From positions 25,980 through 89,979 of the forward strand of contig JASANC010002604.1 in the NCBI GenBank assembly GCA_030248135.1: a DNA stretch of 64,000 nt. Direction: 5' to 3'. The stretch comes from Theristus sp. LFF4_11. Its lineage: Eukaryota; Nematoda; Chromadorea; Monhysterida; Xyalidae. Position 1 is the stretch's first letter. Every line of letters starts with the position of its first letter. Shown piece by piece: positions 38,101 through 49,641 of the stretch. A program made the translations under genes and the position numbers. The notes under the pieces were generated by a model. That model did no database searches. It saw only the letters and a program-made list of their open reading frames with translations, and had not been told where the DNA came from.

Positions 38101-41100
38101 AAAAAAAATTTATTTAGTGAGAAAAAATTCTGATTGGTTTTTTCTCAATTTCGTGCACAAATCTGCCGTCAGAATACGTTGAAAAGTTTTGCCGATTTCA
38201 AATGCCGCGCAGCCATGAAACATTTTCTCTATCTGTGCATGCAAACGCATATTGGGTCACGTTTAATAAGAAAGATAATACTCATAATCATAACGCTTCA
38301 ACTGTTTCACCGCCTGTCTATGCTGAAACATAGCTACGCGGCCACCAAATACTGCTTCGTGATTGCAGACTGCAGCCGTCAGTGCGCTGGTGCCCGCTCC
38401 GTCTGCAGTGTGTGCGCGCGTTGCTGCGACTGTGCGCGCATGCTGAACACAACTATGCACCGATCATGGCATTGCTCACTGAGGTAAGCACAGTGTTCTG
38501 TGCAGTGGGCAAACTCAATCTGTTGTCTTTTTATTTTTGGTTCTGCGACTCAATGCGTCTGCTGACTTGTAAAGAAAACTTGTTTCGTGCTAGATGCGCC
38601 AATTCAGAATTATTCAATTGACCATTTCATATCTCAAGGCGTCGGATCGCTCGATCAATTTGGAATTTGAATTTGGTTAATCATGATCCCAATTATTACA
38701 CATCTATGCGTGGCATAACTTCAAAAAAAATAGCAGTACAGCACAAATTATAACAGCTGTCTCTATCCGTAAAGGTAGTCGTGTAAACAAAACGTTTGCA
38801 CCTTTGGCGAAGCATTTTGACACTCAACCGCGTGTTAGATACAAATTCTAAGACTACGGCGTTTCACTTAATTTTTTCTTTGAACAAATAGCAGCGATCA
38901 TTCACTTTATCGCCCTTTGAACGTCATATAGCACGCACACATTCACGAAAGAAGCACATTCAAGAAAGAAAAAGACCGATCGGCCAAATTGCGTCACCAC
39001 CTGTCCCACGTCCCACCTGCTGGGCAACGAACAACAAAAAAAGCGGTGAACATTTGTTAGTTTGTAATTGTGCTGCAGACGCTGTGCAACAACGTCGAGT
39101 ACTTCAACAAACGAGCAAGCACACATTCATCGGTCGCTGCACGAAGCGTTGACCTGAGTTGCCAACTGAAACTGAACAAGGCACGAATGTGCGAGGTCGC
39201 GTGCAAGGCAGCAGTGGCCGATGCGGTGCACTCCGCCCTCATTGACACGATGCGTCCGCATGCACACTCGCTTGCATTCGAGGCGCTCGCGGGCATGGTA
39301 GTGCAACAGGTCAGGCAGGCACACGGTGCTGCTTTTCCTAACCTTGTGGCTTGTGCATTCGATTTTCTGTCTGTGTCCGTCCAACTCGGAACTTCCTGTT
39401 CATCGTTGAACCGGGCCGCTTGCGAGGCCGCGTGTTTTTACATACAATCAGAATCGATTGGATGGAATCGCCCAATGTTGTCGTGTTGTCACATCTGTTG
39501 CGTTGTCTCACATCTACATTCGTAGAGTGTCCCGTAAATTAGACCGCTACAGTCGAATTCTAAAACATAGGCAGTCAGCTGATTGGCTGTTTTTTTAATC
39601 GGGCTCGCTGATTGGTTTGACCAACACGATGCAGTCATCCAGCATGCCAGCGATTCGAATACGAGAGCAGTAATTACGTCTCGGTTACTATCACTTTTGC
39701 GGTGTGGAGCACGCAGCGTGCACACAGTCGAACTCTAAATTACCGTATTACCTCTAATAAACCCCCATGGGGGTTTATTTCTTCAGCGACTTCTGGGGGT
39801 GGGGGTTTATTTTTGGGGGGGGCTTTATTTTTGGGGGGGGGGTTTATTTGGAAACCATTTTTAGGAGTGGGCAAAATGGCAAAAATACCTTCCATGGCAG
39901 GAAGGAAGTCGCAGAAACTTCTACTCTACATAGAAATTTCCTTTTACAACAGCCTTTTGTAATGAAATTACCATTAACTCATCCAGTTGGGGCCTTTGGT
40001 AGCACAATTTCATCATTTTCACTGCAACCAGCCACTGAATTCGCTGGGTATGTGTTTCAAACAGGTTTCAATAATCCCCCATGGGGGATTATTTTTGGGG
40101 GGGGGGATTATTTGGAAACTTGTCGAGGGGGTGGGGGTTTATTTTGGGGGGGGGTTTAATAGAGGTAATACGGTATATGGAATCAGGTGATTCGTTGGGG
40201 ATTACGGTATGCATGCTGTCTGTGCAAACGAAACTCCGCCCCGACAGCAATGCCTGCGCAGAAAACATGCATCACGTGACCACCAACCAATCAGCTGATT
40301 CCCTATAATTTAGAGTTCGACTGTATCTGATTTTCAGCTGAAACAATTCTGCGCGTCGTGTCGTTACTCGAATTTAACGGAGCCTTTTCGTGAACTGATG
40401 AGCAAAGTCGTTGAGCACAGTCGATGGCTGACGCAACGCAAGGCGCAACGAGCAATCGACCTGACGCAGCACGATTCCACGGTCGCGCACTGTTTTCTGG
40501 ATTCATCGAAACGTGTCGCGCCGCAGTGACGTCACTTTTAAAAATGCCCTTTCTCATGCACAGACACCACAATTTAGTTGGTTCACATGTTCACGTATGT
40601 TTTCACGTTGATGGAATCAGCCAAACTGACAGTCCAGTTTGATATGTGCATAGAGTATAGGCAAGCGCATATTTCAGCTCAAAGCACATGACGTCATTTC
40701 GGTCCGACCTGAAAAAGAAGTCTGTAAGTGCATATGCAATTTTTACAATTTTTGTATCTATCTGATTTGCAGTTGAAAGTGGAGCGTAATTTGCGCGCTG
40801 CTGAAAGTCCATTGATTCAGTACCACACGGCCTGTGAGAGACTGAGACGCAGACAACAACAGAGCCTGGCAGCCAATGACCAGGTGACTTGTGTGTCGTG
40901 TGTGTGCCTTTTTTGTTTTTTGTGTGTCTTATCAAGTGTGGTTCTTTTCAGTATTTTGTTGTGTGCACATTGATGATCAGTGCGACTTTGGTTGCAGACT
41001 GCACAGCGAAAGCGTCAAAGCGCTCTGCCGAATGCGGCAGCGTCAACAGCGACCAACGACGGTCCTGCTGTGAAACGACGCAAAACGGTCGGTCAGTCGA

Positions 41101-41204
41101 CCAACAATGCCACACTGAAACTTGACGCTGACACACTGACGCAAATCAATCAATCAGCCGGTGACGATGTCGTTTATGATTTGGTGCTATCAGACGAAAA
41201 CTGA
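32163..41204 (+). CDS. NOC2L: Nucleolar complex protein 2 homologue
   Basis: Thirteen exons give 755 aa, against about 749 in human: 32163-32630, 32713-32845, 33204-33433, 33741-33851, 33973-34086, 35506-35580, 37331-37444, 37755-37936, 38369-38483, 39079-39309, 40338-40514, 40773-40883, 40998-41204. The N-terminus is acidic and basic with nuclear-signal-like KKKSE. The Noc2 domain is clear: LRHVSAVSVFVVLFPKL, RVWSTAEQQQCRIQAF, MYLSYVRNCKLITADTLPA, VYMRQLAIHIRNAL, YNWQFVQCCHLWCRVL, RWCPLRLQCVRALLRL. The C-terminus has an RKRQ/KRRK basic patch and ends acidic (DLVLSDEN). Noc2 works with Noc1 and Noc3 in assembly and export of pre-60S ribosomes in the nucleolus. Introns 5, 6, 10 and 11 are filled with transposons. 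The exon 11 donor is uncertain because a MITE lies on it. Confidence 0.93.
34133..35281. mobile_element. hAT-like element F, copy 2, in NOC2L intron 5
   Basis: CTAGGTTTTTTTTT to AAAAACCAG, flanked by AATGCAGG at 34125-34132 and 35282-35289. It is opposite in orientation to copy 1 and lacks the G element and SINE carried by copy 1. Confidence 0.87.
35581..35817. mobile_element. CRE-bearing MITE K, copy 1, at the start of NOC2L intron 6
   Basis: It begins GTATGACCTATTTTTTTAAA, directly after exon 6, and ends TTTAAATAAATCCACAGTA. Each end carries ACGTGTCC and a TGACGTCA palindrome about 30-40 bp in. The first bases are shared with the intergenic copy 3, so the intron donor GTATGA is part of the element. 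Confidence 0.75.
36029..37184. mobile_element. hAT-like element D, copy 2, in NOC2L intron 6
   Basis: TAGGGGTGGTAAAAAACGG to CCGACCCACCCCTA, flanked by CTGCGGAA (36021-36028 and 37185-37192). It is longer than copy 1 and in the opposite orientation. It has a short Asp/Ser-coding stretch near 36680-36890 but no transposase. Confidence 0.88.
39550..40323. mobile_element. Element L region in NOC2L intron 10
   Basis: CAGTCGAATTCTA at 39550 and TAGAGTTCGACTG ending 40323 form inverted ends with TA on both outer sides, as in Tc1/mariner-type elements. A second left-type end (CAGTCGAACTCTAAATT) lies inside at 39725, so copies are nested. The right end stops only 14 bp before exon 11. Confidence 0.65.
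39742..40174. mobile_element. Inverted-repeat insert inside L
   Basis: ACCGTATTACCTCTAATAAA on the left and TTTAATAGAGGTAATACGGT on the right, with CCCATGGG-centred poly-C/poly-G blocks between. It is a separate small foldback element nested in the L sequence. Confidence 0.65.
40493..40723. mobile_element. CRE-bearing MITE K, copy 2, at NOC2L exon 11/intron 11
   Basis: The left end is TCTGGATTCATCGAAACGTG followed by GTGACGTCAC. The right end carries TGACGTCATTTCGGTCCGAC. It overlaps the last codons of exon 11 in my model and fills most of intron 11. Confidence 0.65.
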
Positions 41205-41611
41205 GCTGCCGATTTGTTACGTTGTGATTTTGTTGCTGTTTGTTGATATTGGTTGGAAATGTTTACAACAATACGTGTTGTTTGTTGTTTTGTTTGTTGT
41301 TTTGATGTGTCTTTTCAAGGTTGAAATTGAAAATGATGACGCTTGTGGTTTGTTCGGTTGTGTGGCTCTGAGCTTAGAGTATACCTGTGATAGGCACAGG
41401 TGAATGAAGATTCCATTGAACGGGTGATGATGTGTTGCATATAACTACGACGTATGCCACTCGCTCAAGCTGCATTGTCTGCGAGACCATCCATTCATTA
41501 TCAGCACATTTTATTGCATTGGTATGCGTGGTCATGGTTGGTTATTATGGTCCATAATTTAATAATTTATGGATGGACAACAAGCCAAAAATACATACAT
41601 ATCTGCGCTCT

Positions 41612-42051
41612 GAAAATCATGTATGACCTATTTTTTCAAACGTGTCCCACTGAAATGACGTCATGTGCCGTCAAACATGCGCTTGTTATGTCGTTCACAA
41701 CAAAGCAGACTTTTCGTTTAAGGCGGAAACACCATTTAGTTTTTCGTCCGTACGCACAAACGTCGTTGTAAATCCCGTGCGCAAACTAATCGTGTCCGTA
41801 ATGCATTAAGATAGCACACACGACACGATTTCTAAACCGCGTGGCCATTTTTTTACGTGTCGTGTCCGTGCGTACGCACAAAAAACTAATTGCTAAACGC
41901 GCCTTTAGCCGATTTCTTCCCGTGAACAAATGGTGAATGTCGAAGCAGTCACACCAAACTGACATTTTAGTGCCTGTACTTTAACAACGGGCGTTTTTAA
42001 ATCAAATGACGTCATTTGAGTCCGGACACGTTTGAATAAATCCACAATAAA
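41612..42051. mobile_element. CRE-bearing MITE K, copy 3, intergenic
   Basis: GTATGACCTATTTTTTCAAA to TTTGAATAAATCCACAATA, lying between the convergent NOC2L and WH2 genes. It is closely similar to copy 1 once the 184-bp insert at 41721 is removed. Confidence 0.75.
41721..41904. mobile_element. PIF/Harbinger-like MITE inside K copy 3
   Basis: AGGCGGAAACACCATTTAG to CTAAACGCGCCT, 184 bp, flanked by TTA on both sides (41718-41720, 41905-41907). K copy 1 at 35.67 kb shows the empty site CGTTTAGCCGATTTC. A TTA duplication and GCCT-type ends fit PIF/Harbinger elements. Confidence 0.85.
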
Positions 42052-42153
42052 TTATTTCAAAAATACAGTTCGTTTTCATTATTGCTGTAAAGTGTAAAGC
42101 TTGGCTCAAACAAAACAAAAAGCGTGTATCTGGTGGTATTTTGGTGTGGTGTT

Positions 42154-44201
42154 TTATCGTTTCACGAATGTCAGCAGCGAGTCTTCGTTGTTGAGGTCAA
42201 TGTCGAACTTGTAATCGCGTCTCATCTGTGTCATGTCCATGTGCGTGTCCGTCTGTGCTGCGTCCGCTACACCCGTGCTGGCGCCCGGCTCCGACTTCTG
42301 CCTCATGGTGCCCGTGCTCCTGCTGGTGTTTGCGTTTTGCTCAAAGCCGTGCGCCAATTTCGTCACGTCGGGCAGAATGCGTGGCGTGTGACATTTGCGG
42401 TAGTGGCGCGGCAGAGCGCTGGCGGTGTGCTGCGCCAGCTTTGACTTTGCCTCGTCAACTGACGAGCGACGCGCAGCAATCGGCGCACCGCATGTTGTGT
42501 GCACTGTGCGTGTCTGCAATGAAAAGCAGAAAAATTAGCAATTACGTTATGCATGCTTTCCGTGCTAACCAAACTCTGCCTCCACAGCAATGCCTGCACA
42601 CAGAAAGCATGCATACCGTAATCATCAACCAATCAGCTGATTCCCTATAATGTAGAGTTCGACAATACACGCACGGTTTTCAAATGCACCTTGTTTCTAC
42701 CTCATTTATGGCCGCGCCAACCAGGCCGGTGCGGTGGGACACCGCGGTGCTTGGCGCGCAAGCCCGTGCCGAACCAGCAAATGGGTTTTCAAGAAGAACA
42801 ACGGTTGTTGCCGGCTGTCCACTTGCTGGCCCAGCATCGAGTTTCTTCATTTTTTTGCTTATTTTCTCTGACACCGACTGCCACTTGCTTACTGACCGTA
42901 AAACGTATGAGCACAGTCTGCTTTTAACAGCCCGGTACCGAGGGGTCCCACTAATGACGGACAAAAACAACAATGGTAATCTGTGAACCAACGTTTTCGG
43001 CTGTCTTGTTGTCCGTGTTCTTATGCAGTGCACTTTTCGCGCGCTCCACCGCGCCGCACATTCTTCGTTGCTCCGTTGAACAAACTGATGCTGAGTTTCG
43101 ATCGGTTGCGTTCTCATGCTCGCCTGCGCTGTTCTTCTCCGTGCGTTCAGCATTCAGATGGACTGACTGATTGCTGAGTTTCTGTTGATCGTTGACCGCT
43201 GGCACCGGAGTGATTGAAGCGTTCTGCTGGTGAAACGACGCCTCGGCTGGCTCGATGTTTGACGATGCAGCCATTCGTTGTGCACCAGTCGAACTCCCCG
43301 TCGTTTCATCAGTAGTCACGACGACTTGACCGGAACGAATTGCGCCGTTGCTCTTTGTGTGGCTTTTGTTCAACTGGCCGAACACTTGAGCCTCTTCAGA
43401 GTTCTCGGCTTGCTGAATGTTAGAGTTTGCCGTGCGAACGACCACCTCATTTTCCTGTCTGTTCAATGGTGTAGTGAGCGGTTGTGTGTTTTGCGACTGT
43501 ACCAGTTCGGTTGTTGTTGTCACCGTTGCAGCACGCCCGAGCTGCGTGTTTTTATTCCTGAACGACGCGTGCGTTGTCATTTCGGCGATCAAAGCGTCAT
43601 GTGAGCGTGCGACTCCGCCGTTGCTCTCAGCGGGCGTGCGTGCCTCTTTGCTTGTGATGTTCTCGTTTGTGTGACCGGCGTTGCCGTCTGTTTTCAGCAC
43701 TGCCGCACTTCGGTCGTTTGTGGTTACGCGGCGCAGTTTGGTGCCCTTCGTGATTTCCGACAGCAACGCGACACGGTCGGGATTGCAGTGCGGGACAACA
43801 GGAGGTGGGGGTGGCACGGGTACACTGCTGTTGAGAGTAGGTGGTGGTGGAGGCGGGGGTGGCACGGGTACACTGCTGTTGAGAGTCGGTGGTGGAGGAG
43901 GAGAAGGTGGCACGGGTACATTGCTGTTGAGAGTAGATGGTGGAGGAGGAGGTGGCACGGGTATACTGTTGAGGGTAAGTGCGGGTGGCACGGGTTCACT
44001 GTTGCGAGCAAATGGTGGGGATGGGGGAGCCACACTTGGGTGGGGCACACTTTTGCTCTCGGGGGTTTGTCGGTTCGATTTCGGTGTTTCGCCTTCTGCC
44101 AAAAGTATAGGTGCTGATTTGTCGACTGTTTTTGTGCGCTTCAATTTCACACCGTTTCGAATGGCCAACAATGTTTCGGCACTTGTGGCTACAGCTGCCA
44201 T
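42154..44201 (-). CDS. Proline-rich WH2 domain protein (WIP/verprolin-like)
   Basis: Three exons give 581 aa: 44201-42993, 42877-42701, 42513-42154. Residues 9-33 (ETLLAIRNGVKLKRTKTVDK) and 144-169 (VALLSEITKGTKLRRV then TNDRSAAVL) are WH2 actin-monomer-binding motifs. Residues 202-228 (DALIAEMTTHASF) look like a weak third. Between them lies a proline block with four tandem copies of TLNSS-VPVPPPPPP, which could bind profilin or SH3 domains. The remainder is Ser/Thr/Asn-rich and ends in NNEDSLLTFVKR. The second WH2 resembles that of WIP (ALLSDISKGKKLKK), so a role in actin assembly at the cell cortex is likely. Domain order differs from WIP, which has one main WH2 near its start, so orthology is not claimed. 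ATG 44201 is the first in frame; a short upstream exon is possible through the AATTAG acceptor near 44229. Confidence 0.78.
42525..42672. repeat. Half element L in intron 2 of the WH2 gene
   Basis: It contains the CCAACCAATCAGCTGATTCC and TAGAGTTCGAC end shared with 40.3, 56.0 and 62.9 kb, preceded by an internal stem around GCATGC. The left terminal repeat is missing. Confidence 0.6.
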
Positions 44202-44419
44202 GCTTCCAATTGATGCACCTTGTTGATATTGCTCTAATTATTGTTTCAAAATGCAAAACTGAAAATAAAATGACAATTTGAGATCATACATGAAAATAAA
44301 AAAGCCGAAGAAAGCATTTAAAATGCACTGCTCACTCAAGAATGCTTCAAGTTCAGATATAACTTGATTTTCAGCACGGAACGGGACCAACATGACCATG
44401 CGCAATTGTGCATAGTCAA

Positions 44420-44681
44420 CAGGGTGATTCAAAAAAAACTACACGATAAACATCTGCTGTAGCTGGCCAACGGATAAATGGCTTGAGCTAAAATTTTAAA
44501 CAAGCATAACTTATAACTTTTTTGTGTTAAAATTTCATGGCAGTCTGGCGAGCTACAAATGACGGATTGCCATGAAATTTTAACAGAAAAATGGGAAGTT
44601 ATATGCGATGCTTAATTGAAATTCCAGCCTAACCCATCCACCCCTTTGTTTAATTATCGTTTTGTTTTTTGGATCACCCTG
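44420..44681. mobile_element. CAGGGTG-ended MITE
   Basis: CAGGGTGATTCAAAAAAAAC to GTTTTTTGGATCACCCTG, 262 bp, with an inner palindrome around GTTAAAATTTCATGGCA. No coding potential. The flanks do not show a convincing duplication. Confidence 0.7.
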
Positions 44682-44904
44682 TACACACGTAGTTTGAAAA
44701 ACCATGTACCAAAACACTGACTGTGCACATCGCGTTATCACGTTTCATAGCGCGAATAAAAGCTACATACAAAACACAAAATAAAAATAGGCAGATCCCA
44801 ATCACCATATATCACGATGCAGTTCACAGTACTCACTTCACTGTATATTTGAATGCGGGATAGCTGAGTTGATAACATTATTCACCTCGTGGGAACAAAA
44901 CGCC

Positions 44905-44975
44905 AACGGGCGGGGCTTGATCCCCCGAGCGCACGGACAAGAGTCAAGAGCGCTACCACCAGGCCACGGGAAAGG
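44905..44975 (-). repeat. tRNA-like sequence, probably SINE-derived
   Basis: On the minus strand CCGTGGCCTGGTGGTAGCGC works as an A box and GGGGATCAAGCCCCG as a B box. The acceptor stem is not well paired, so it is called a pseudo-tRNA or SINE head, not a functional tRNA. Confidence 0.45.
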
Positions 44976-47298
44976 CGAACAAACAAAAAATATGACACGA
45001 AATTTAGTCAAGAACAAAATAATGCACACGAGAAGACGAACGAAAAGCTTGAAAGCAATTTCGTAGGTTTTTTTCACATTTTTCTTGGGAAAAATTTCAT
45101 TCCAACTATTTATGTTCTGCAGTCCATCAAACTAAAATCATGTGGCATTATCTTCACTGCGCGCATTTTTTTGTCAGAAACTGGGAATCAGTCGTTTTTG
45201 TCAAGGTTGTTTTGTCAGAAAGTGTGTAAAATTAGGAAAATGTTGAATTAAAGTAAATATTTGAAAATGGTGTGTTGTTTACACAGCACAATAAGAGCAC
45301 GCAAGTGGAGTGAAAGGAAAGTTGCAACAAAAAGCGAACTTTGAGCACTGGAACATTAACGAAAGTGGGCTGAATCGTGAATGAAGTGAAACAAAAATTT
45401 TGCACCAAATATGCCATAAGACATTTCTTTTATTTTGTTAATTGTGTCAAAAACTGTCTAAACACTCGATTGTTAAAGCAAACGAAAGTTTCGTTGATTC
45501 AAAGTAACGTTCATGTTTGTCTGTTTTTTTGTGTGTTTGTATTTTGGAAAACGCGTCATAAAATCGTTAAACGTATCAATTTGCGCGTGGGTGACCATGA
45601 AAAAAAAACTGTAAATAACATTATTATTGTGAAACACTTTATTCAGGGTGAGAGTGAGCAATGCAGGCGGTGAGTCACGTCTGTGCACAGTCATTTCTTC
45701 ACAGTTCTTACTGTTTTTACACACTGAATGCAATGTGAAACGTTCAGTTCAGTTTTATTTAGCACTGAAGTTGGGTATCTAGATACTTACCTGTAATTAG
45801 TCATCTGATTTTCACCTAACCCATCAAAACCTGCCACTTTCTCAGCAAGAACGCAGGCAGGCGATGAAAGAAAGAACGCGATAGGATTGCAAGAAAACAC
45901 AGCTTTTATTTCAACCAAACCCGAAACATTCGTTCTTCTTACTGTAACTTCAAGTTTCGCATGCTTTGTATTGCTCTGTATAGAAAATGACAAGTTTAAA
46001 CAAATATGCTTTGCAGGGTGAACTACAAGCATAGAGTTACTGAAAAATCTACAGTAGGCAAAATGGCTCGTTATAAAGTAGGATTCAACGTTTGGTTATA
46101 AAATTTCAAACACTGCTTCAGAAAAGTTTGCCATTGATTGTATTAAAATTTCATTTGAAATTTTAAAAAATTGGATGCACAACAAATATTTTCATTCACA
46201 GAAAACAGGTCGAATTCATGCTTTTGTTTCGTGGCCTAGTTGACCCAGACGTACATACTAGGTATGTCTAAACGCGTGCTGCATTTATTTAGCAAAAGGT
46301 GTGCAGAAGTCAGGTAATTCTTGAATGTTTTCATTTGGATTAAAGCAGGGTTCATTTTCATCTGAATTAAAAGTGTTCATTTCAGATCTGTCAAAGACTA
46401 ACGTTGTTCCGAGTATCCGAGAGACTGGATAAAGAGGTCCGTTTTTTTCAAGAACATTTCGATTGTCAAACCAAGTTGGTTACTTTGCTTTAAAAAATTC
46501 GTTTTTATTTATAAGATTAACCAAAAAAAACAAAAAATAGCTCTTATTCAAATGGTTGGGTTGGCAAGCTGCGGCGACTAACTTGTACGTACGTACATTT
46601 ACGTACAGTATTTTCATCCTGAATTTAGCCCTCCTCCTAAAATTAATTTCGGTTTACATTAATTCAGACACAATTAACTTCTGCTTATTTATTCAGGCAG
46701 TTTCATTGAAGTTCAAATAGAACAATCATGAAAAATTACACAAAAAATTGGCGTTTTTGACGTAAAACGCGACTTTTAGCCACCAAATTTTATTTCTGTA
46801 GATTTGTAAACATAAAAAACACTGACTGGTTGTAGACGCTAACAAAATATGCTGCATTGCTTACATACAGTCTCTACTGCATCTTGATTGAAAACTACAT
46901 GTGGCCATGGCCCGTGCCTCTGAAACCACTGTGGGATCTTTTCTTGGACAAAAAGGCACTATTATACAATATAAATGGCGTTTCAAAAAAACGTCAAAAA
47001 TCTTTCTACTGTATTTAAAAATGGAAAGTAGCATAAATGGCAGAGACTTTTGACTTTGTTTTTGAAACACCCTGTGCATTGTTCAAACGGCACAATGTTT
47101 GCAATGACACAATCAATAGGAACAAAAGGTTAAACAAACACCTACGCCAAAGACACCCATCCATTAAAAAATAAACGTTATACATGCAATTGAAACAGTT
47201 ATTAAAAAGAATAATTTGTGAATTCTCTTAGAATCTTTGCAACTGATGTGGCTCTGTTTTCTTCACGAGTGAAAACTGACAGTGAATATTTTGGCCTG

Positions 47299-48516
47299 TC
47301 AATTGAGATAGGAGTACCGAAGGAACTGGTAGCATTTCCATTCGACGTAGAGCAGCGTGGCAACGGCGAGGATGACGAGGATCGGCAGCACCATGTTGAA
47401 CAGATTCACGCCGCTCAAAATCACCACGATCACATGTGCCACATTGATCACCAAAATCACCACCTGCAAATAGTTATATGGTCGAACATCCGCTGTTTCA
47501 CTGATGTTTCAGCCAGACATAACATCCGTCTGCGCTGGTCATCATTTTTGATTAGGCTGAGCAGCCCGGGCCTTGTCGTGCTGACGTATACGTCGCCCGC
47601 GGTATACGCTTACCAGGCGAAACCGCAAGAAACAGTGCTTACATGTTGTGTAATCATAACCGAAGAACTCTGACGTCCGAAAAATTCCATTTTTCATAAT
47701 TTTTGATTTTAATCTTTTTATAAAGTGACCTTGAATACAAAACTTTATGGAAAAAAACATAAAAATGGGGTGCTTCTTGCTTTACCGCCCCACCGTGTGC
47801 ACTGTTATCTAAAATTGGACTCACGGCAAAGATGAAATGCACAAGCACATAAATGGCCCTGTTGTTCTTGAGTCCAACGATCAGCAGGATCACAAACGCA
47901 AGCCACAGAAGTCCAAACACCAGTATGCCAATATTACCGTATCTGCAAGTGACTTGCTTTAGCAACGCATGCACAATACTTCCTTTCCTGCGTTCCTTTT
48001 GCTGATAGGTATAGCGGTATTTATTTTGTCGTGCCGCAACATTTATTTCAGAATTTCATGAATTTCATGATACGCACTAAAAAAGTTTTCCGTGTTCTTC
48101 CGAGAAGCCGGAACACTGTTACAGTGTTTTATCGTTGTTTCGGCAGATTTTTCAACGCTTTTGCCGGATGCAATTTTGAACACAATTTGAAAATAATAAA
48201 TTTCAAAATGCAAGCCCGATCTGGCAAGTGTTGTGACATTCAAACGAGGCGAATCAGAGGGAACTACACGATTTCGGCTCAGCTATGCACGTGGTTTCAC
48301 ATTCACTTACCGTTGGAGATGTGCCCAGATAGCGCCACCGCCAAGCAAACTGGTGTCCACGCGGCATACACTCAATTGCCTGATGTCGAGAAGAGACAGA
48401 ACACTGCAGAGCAGCATTAATGAAGCCATGACACAATGGACAATGGCAATGATCCACGTCGCCGTCTTGACATGCAGCAGATTGCAGCACACCCTGTACT
48501 CGTCGGACAGTGCCAT
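47299..48516 (-). CDS. LAPTM-like four-span membrane protein
   Basis: Three exons give 162 aa: 48516-48311, 47942-47825, 47463-47299, all phase-consistent. The N-terminus carries a cysteine/histidine motif (RVCCNLLHVKTATW) just before the first span, as in LAPTM4/LAPTM5 (CCCHVRTGT type). Spans follow at IIAIVHCVMASLMLLCSVL, IGILVFGLLWLAFVILLIV, AIYVLVHFIFAVVILVINVA and MVLPILVILAVATLLYVEW. The tail is short: KCYQFLRYSYLN. LAPTM proteins sit in late endosomes and lysosomes and bind sorting adaptors through C-terminal motifs. Here the tail is too short for a clear PY motif. The protein is shorter than vertebrate LAPTM4 (~230 aa) because the large loop is missing. Related invertebrate families with the same CC-H-V-K-T start are also possible, so no symbol is given. 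Confidence 0.75.
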
Positions 48517-49146
48517 GTTGCTGATGATTATTCAGATATTGATGAATCGCTGAATCTGTTCTCTTTCTGAAATTATTGCACTCATGCCAGTCAAAGAACA
48601 GGCAATATGTTTCGAAATAATCAAAAACGTACTTTTTTATAGTTTACGATACGGATACATAGACTGCACTTTACACTGGACAGCCAGACTAAGAAGTTGA
48701 GCGTGCCCTAACGTGGTGTGATTTCACTGGAGATAAAAATGTGCCATGCTGCCATGCCATAAAAATGAACGTGAATAATACTGCAAAATGGCATCGTTCA
48801 AATCAAAAAACCCAACAAAAACTCTTAAAATCTTTTCACGCTTTTCAACAGGCAGCTTGGTTTTCAGTGTTAGTGATGCACCAAAAAGCGGCTGACAATC
48901 CACGTCCACATTATTATGACCATTTTTACAGGGTGGCTGTACGCGCTTACGTGCAGTTCAGCTTGGCTTAAGCACGCGGATTTTGCTGGCATGCCAGTTA
49001 AAAAACAACGCAACATGAATAGTAAATTCTTGCTGACACACCTTGAGAGAACTCATCAAAATGGGAACACTGTATCACACCATAATTCCAAACAACCGTT
49101 TTAACAAAGTTCTTAATTATCACAACAAAACTATATTACCTTTTTT

Positions 49147-49330
49147 GGTTCCGAGACTCATTGCGCGCATAGATATAGGTTAAACAGTTTCATGTGCAAA
49201 ATTGGTGAAATCCGAGTCTTCGAAATGGGACCGGGCCATTTTGGCTAGTTTGAATAGCCACATTTAGATTGAAACTCGTTCGTTGCCTTTCAACATCTGC
49301 AAATGCATTGAGTCGCGGAACCCGAAAATT
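49147..49330. mobile_element. MITE J, copy 1
   Basis: GGTTCCGAGACTCATTGCGC on the left and GCATTGAGTCGCGGAACC on the right are inverted ends. The interior shares AAAATTGGTRAARTSMTC and GATTGAAACT words with 51.6 kb and 54.8 kb. Confidence 0.65.
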
Positions 49331-49641
49331 GATAATACATTGTAAATGTCAAAATTTCCAGTTGGCTTTCAAGCGAACGGAGCAAGGGCCCGTCACATTG
49401 CGAAAACGATCGCAAGTTTTATGAAGCGTTGGTTTTTGGCAGACCGAAAGGCTCGAGTTTCATTCAACACGTGTTGTTTTTTCTCCAGCAAAAACTTTGC
49501 TGTTCACAATTTCACATAGCACGGATGATCGTCTGCAACGTTTTTTAAAAGAATATGGCGAAAAAGCTAACATATATGCGCAGCATATGCAATATACTGC
49601 TACCAGAAGCAAAGCTACTGAAGTGAAATGGTCGTAATATA

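Larger units (their letters stand above)
44202..47298. other. Intergenic between WH2 and LAPTM-like genes
   Basis: No exon was recognised. Two small repeats (44420-44681 and 44905-44975) are listed separately. The rest is A/T-rich with no clear terminal repeats. The promoter of the WH2 gene should lie just above 44201. Confidence 0.5.

Noticed and set aside
39070..39525. 151-codon ORF as a separate gene
   Set aside because: Its first 77 codons are NOC2L exon 10 and the rest is read-through into the intron after GTCAGG.
43671..44226. Plus-strand ORFs of 148 and 181 codons
   Set aside because: They are antisense shadows of the proline repeat in the WH2 gene (Gly/Trp-rich translation).
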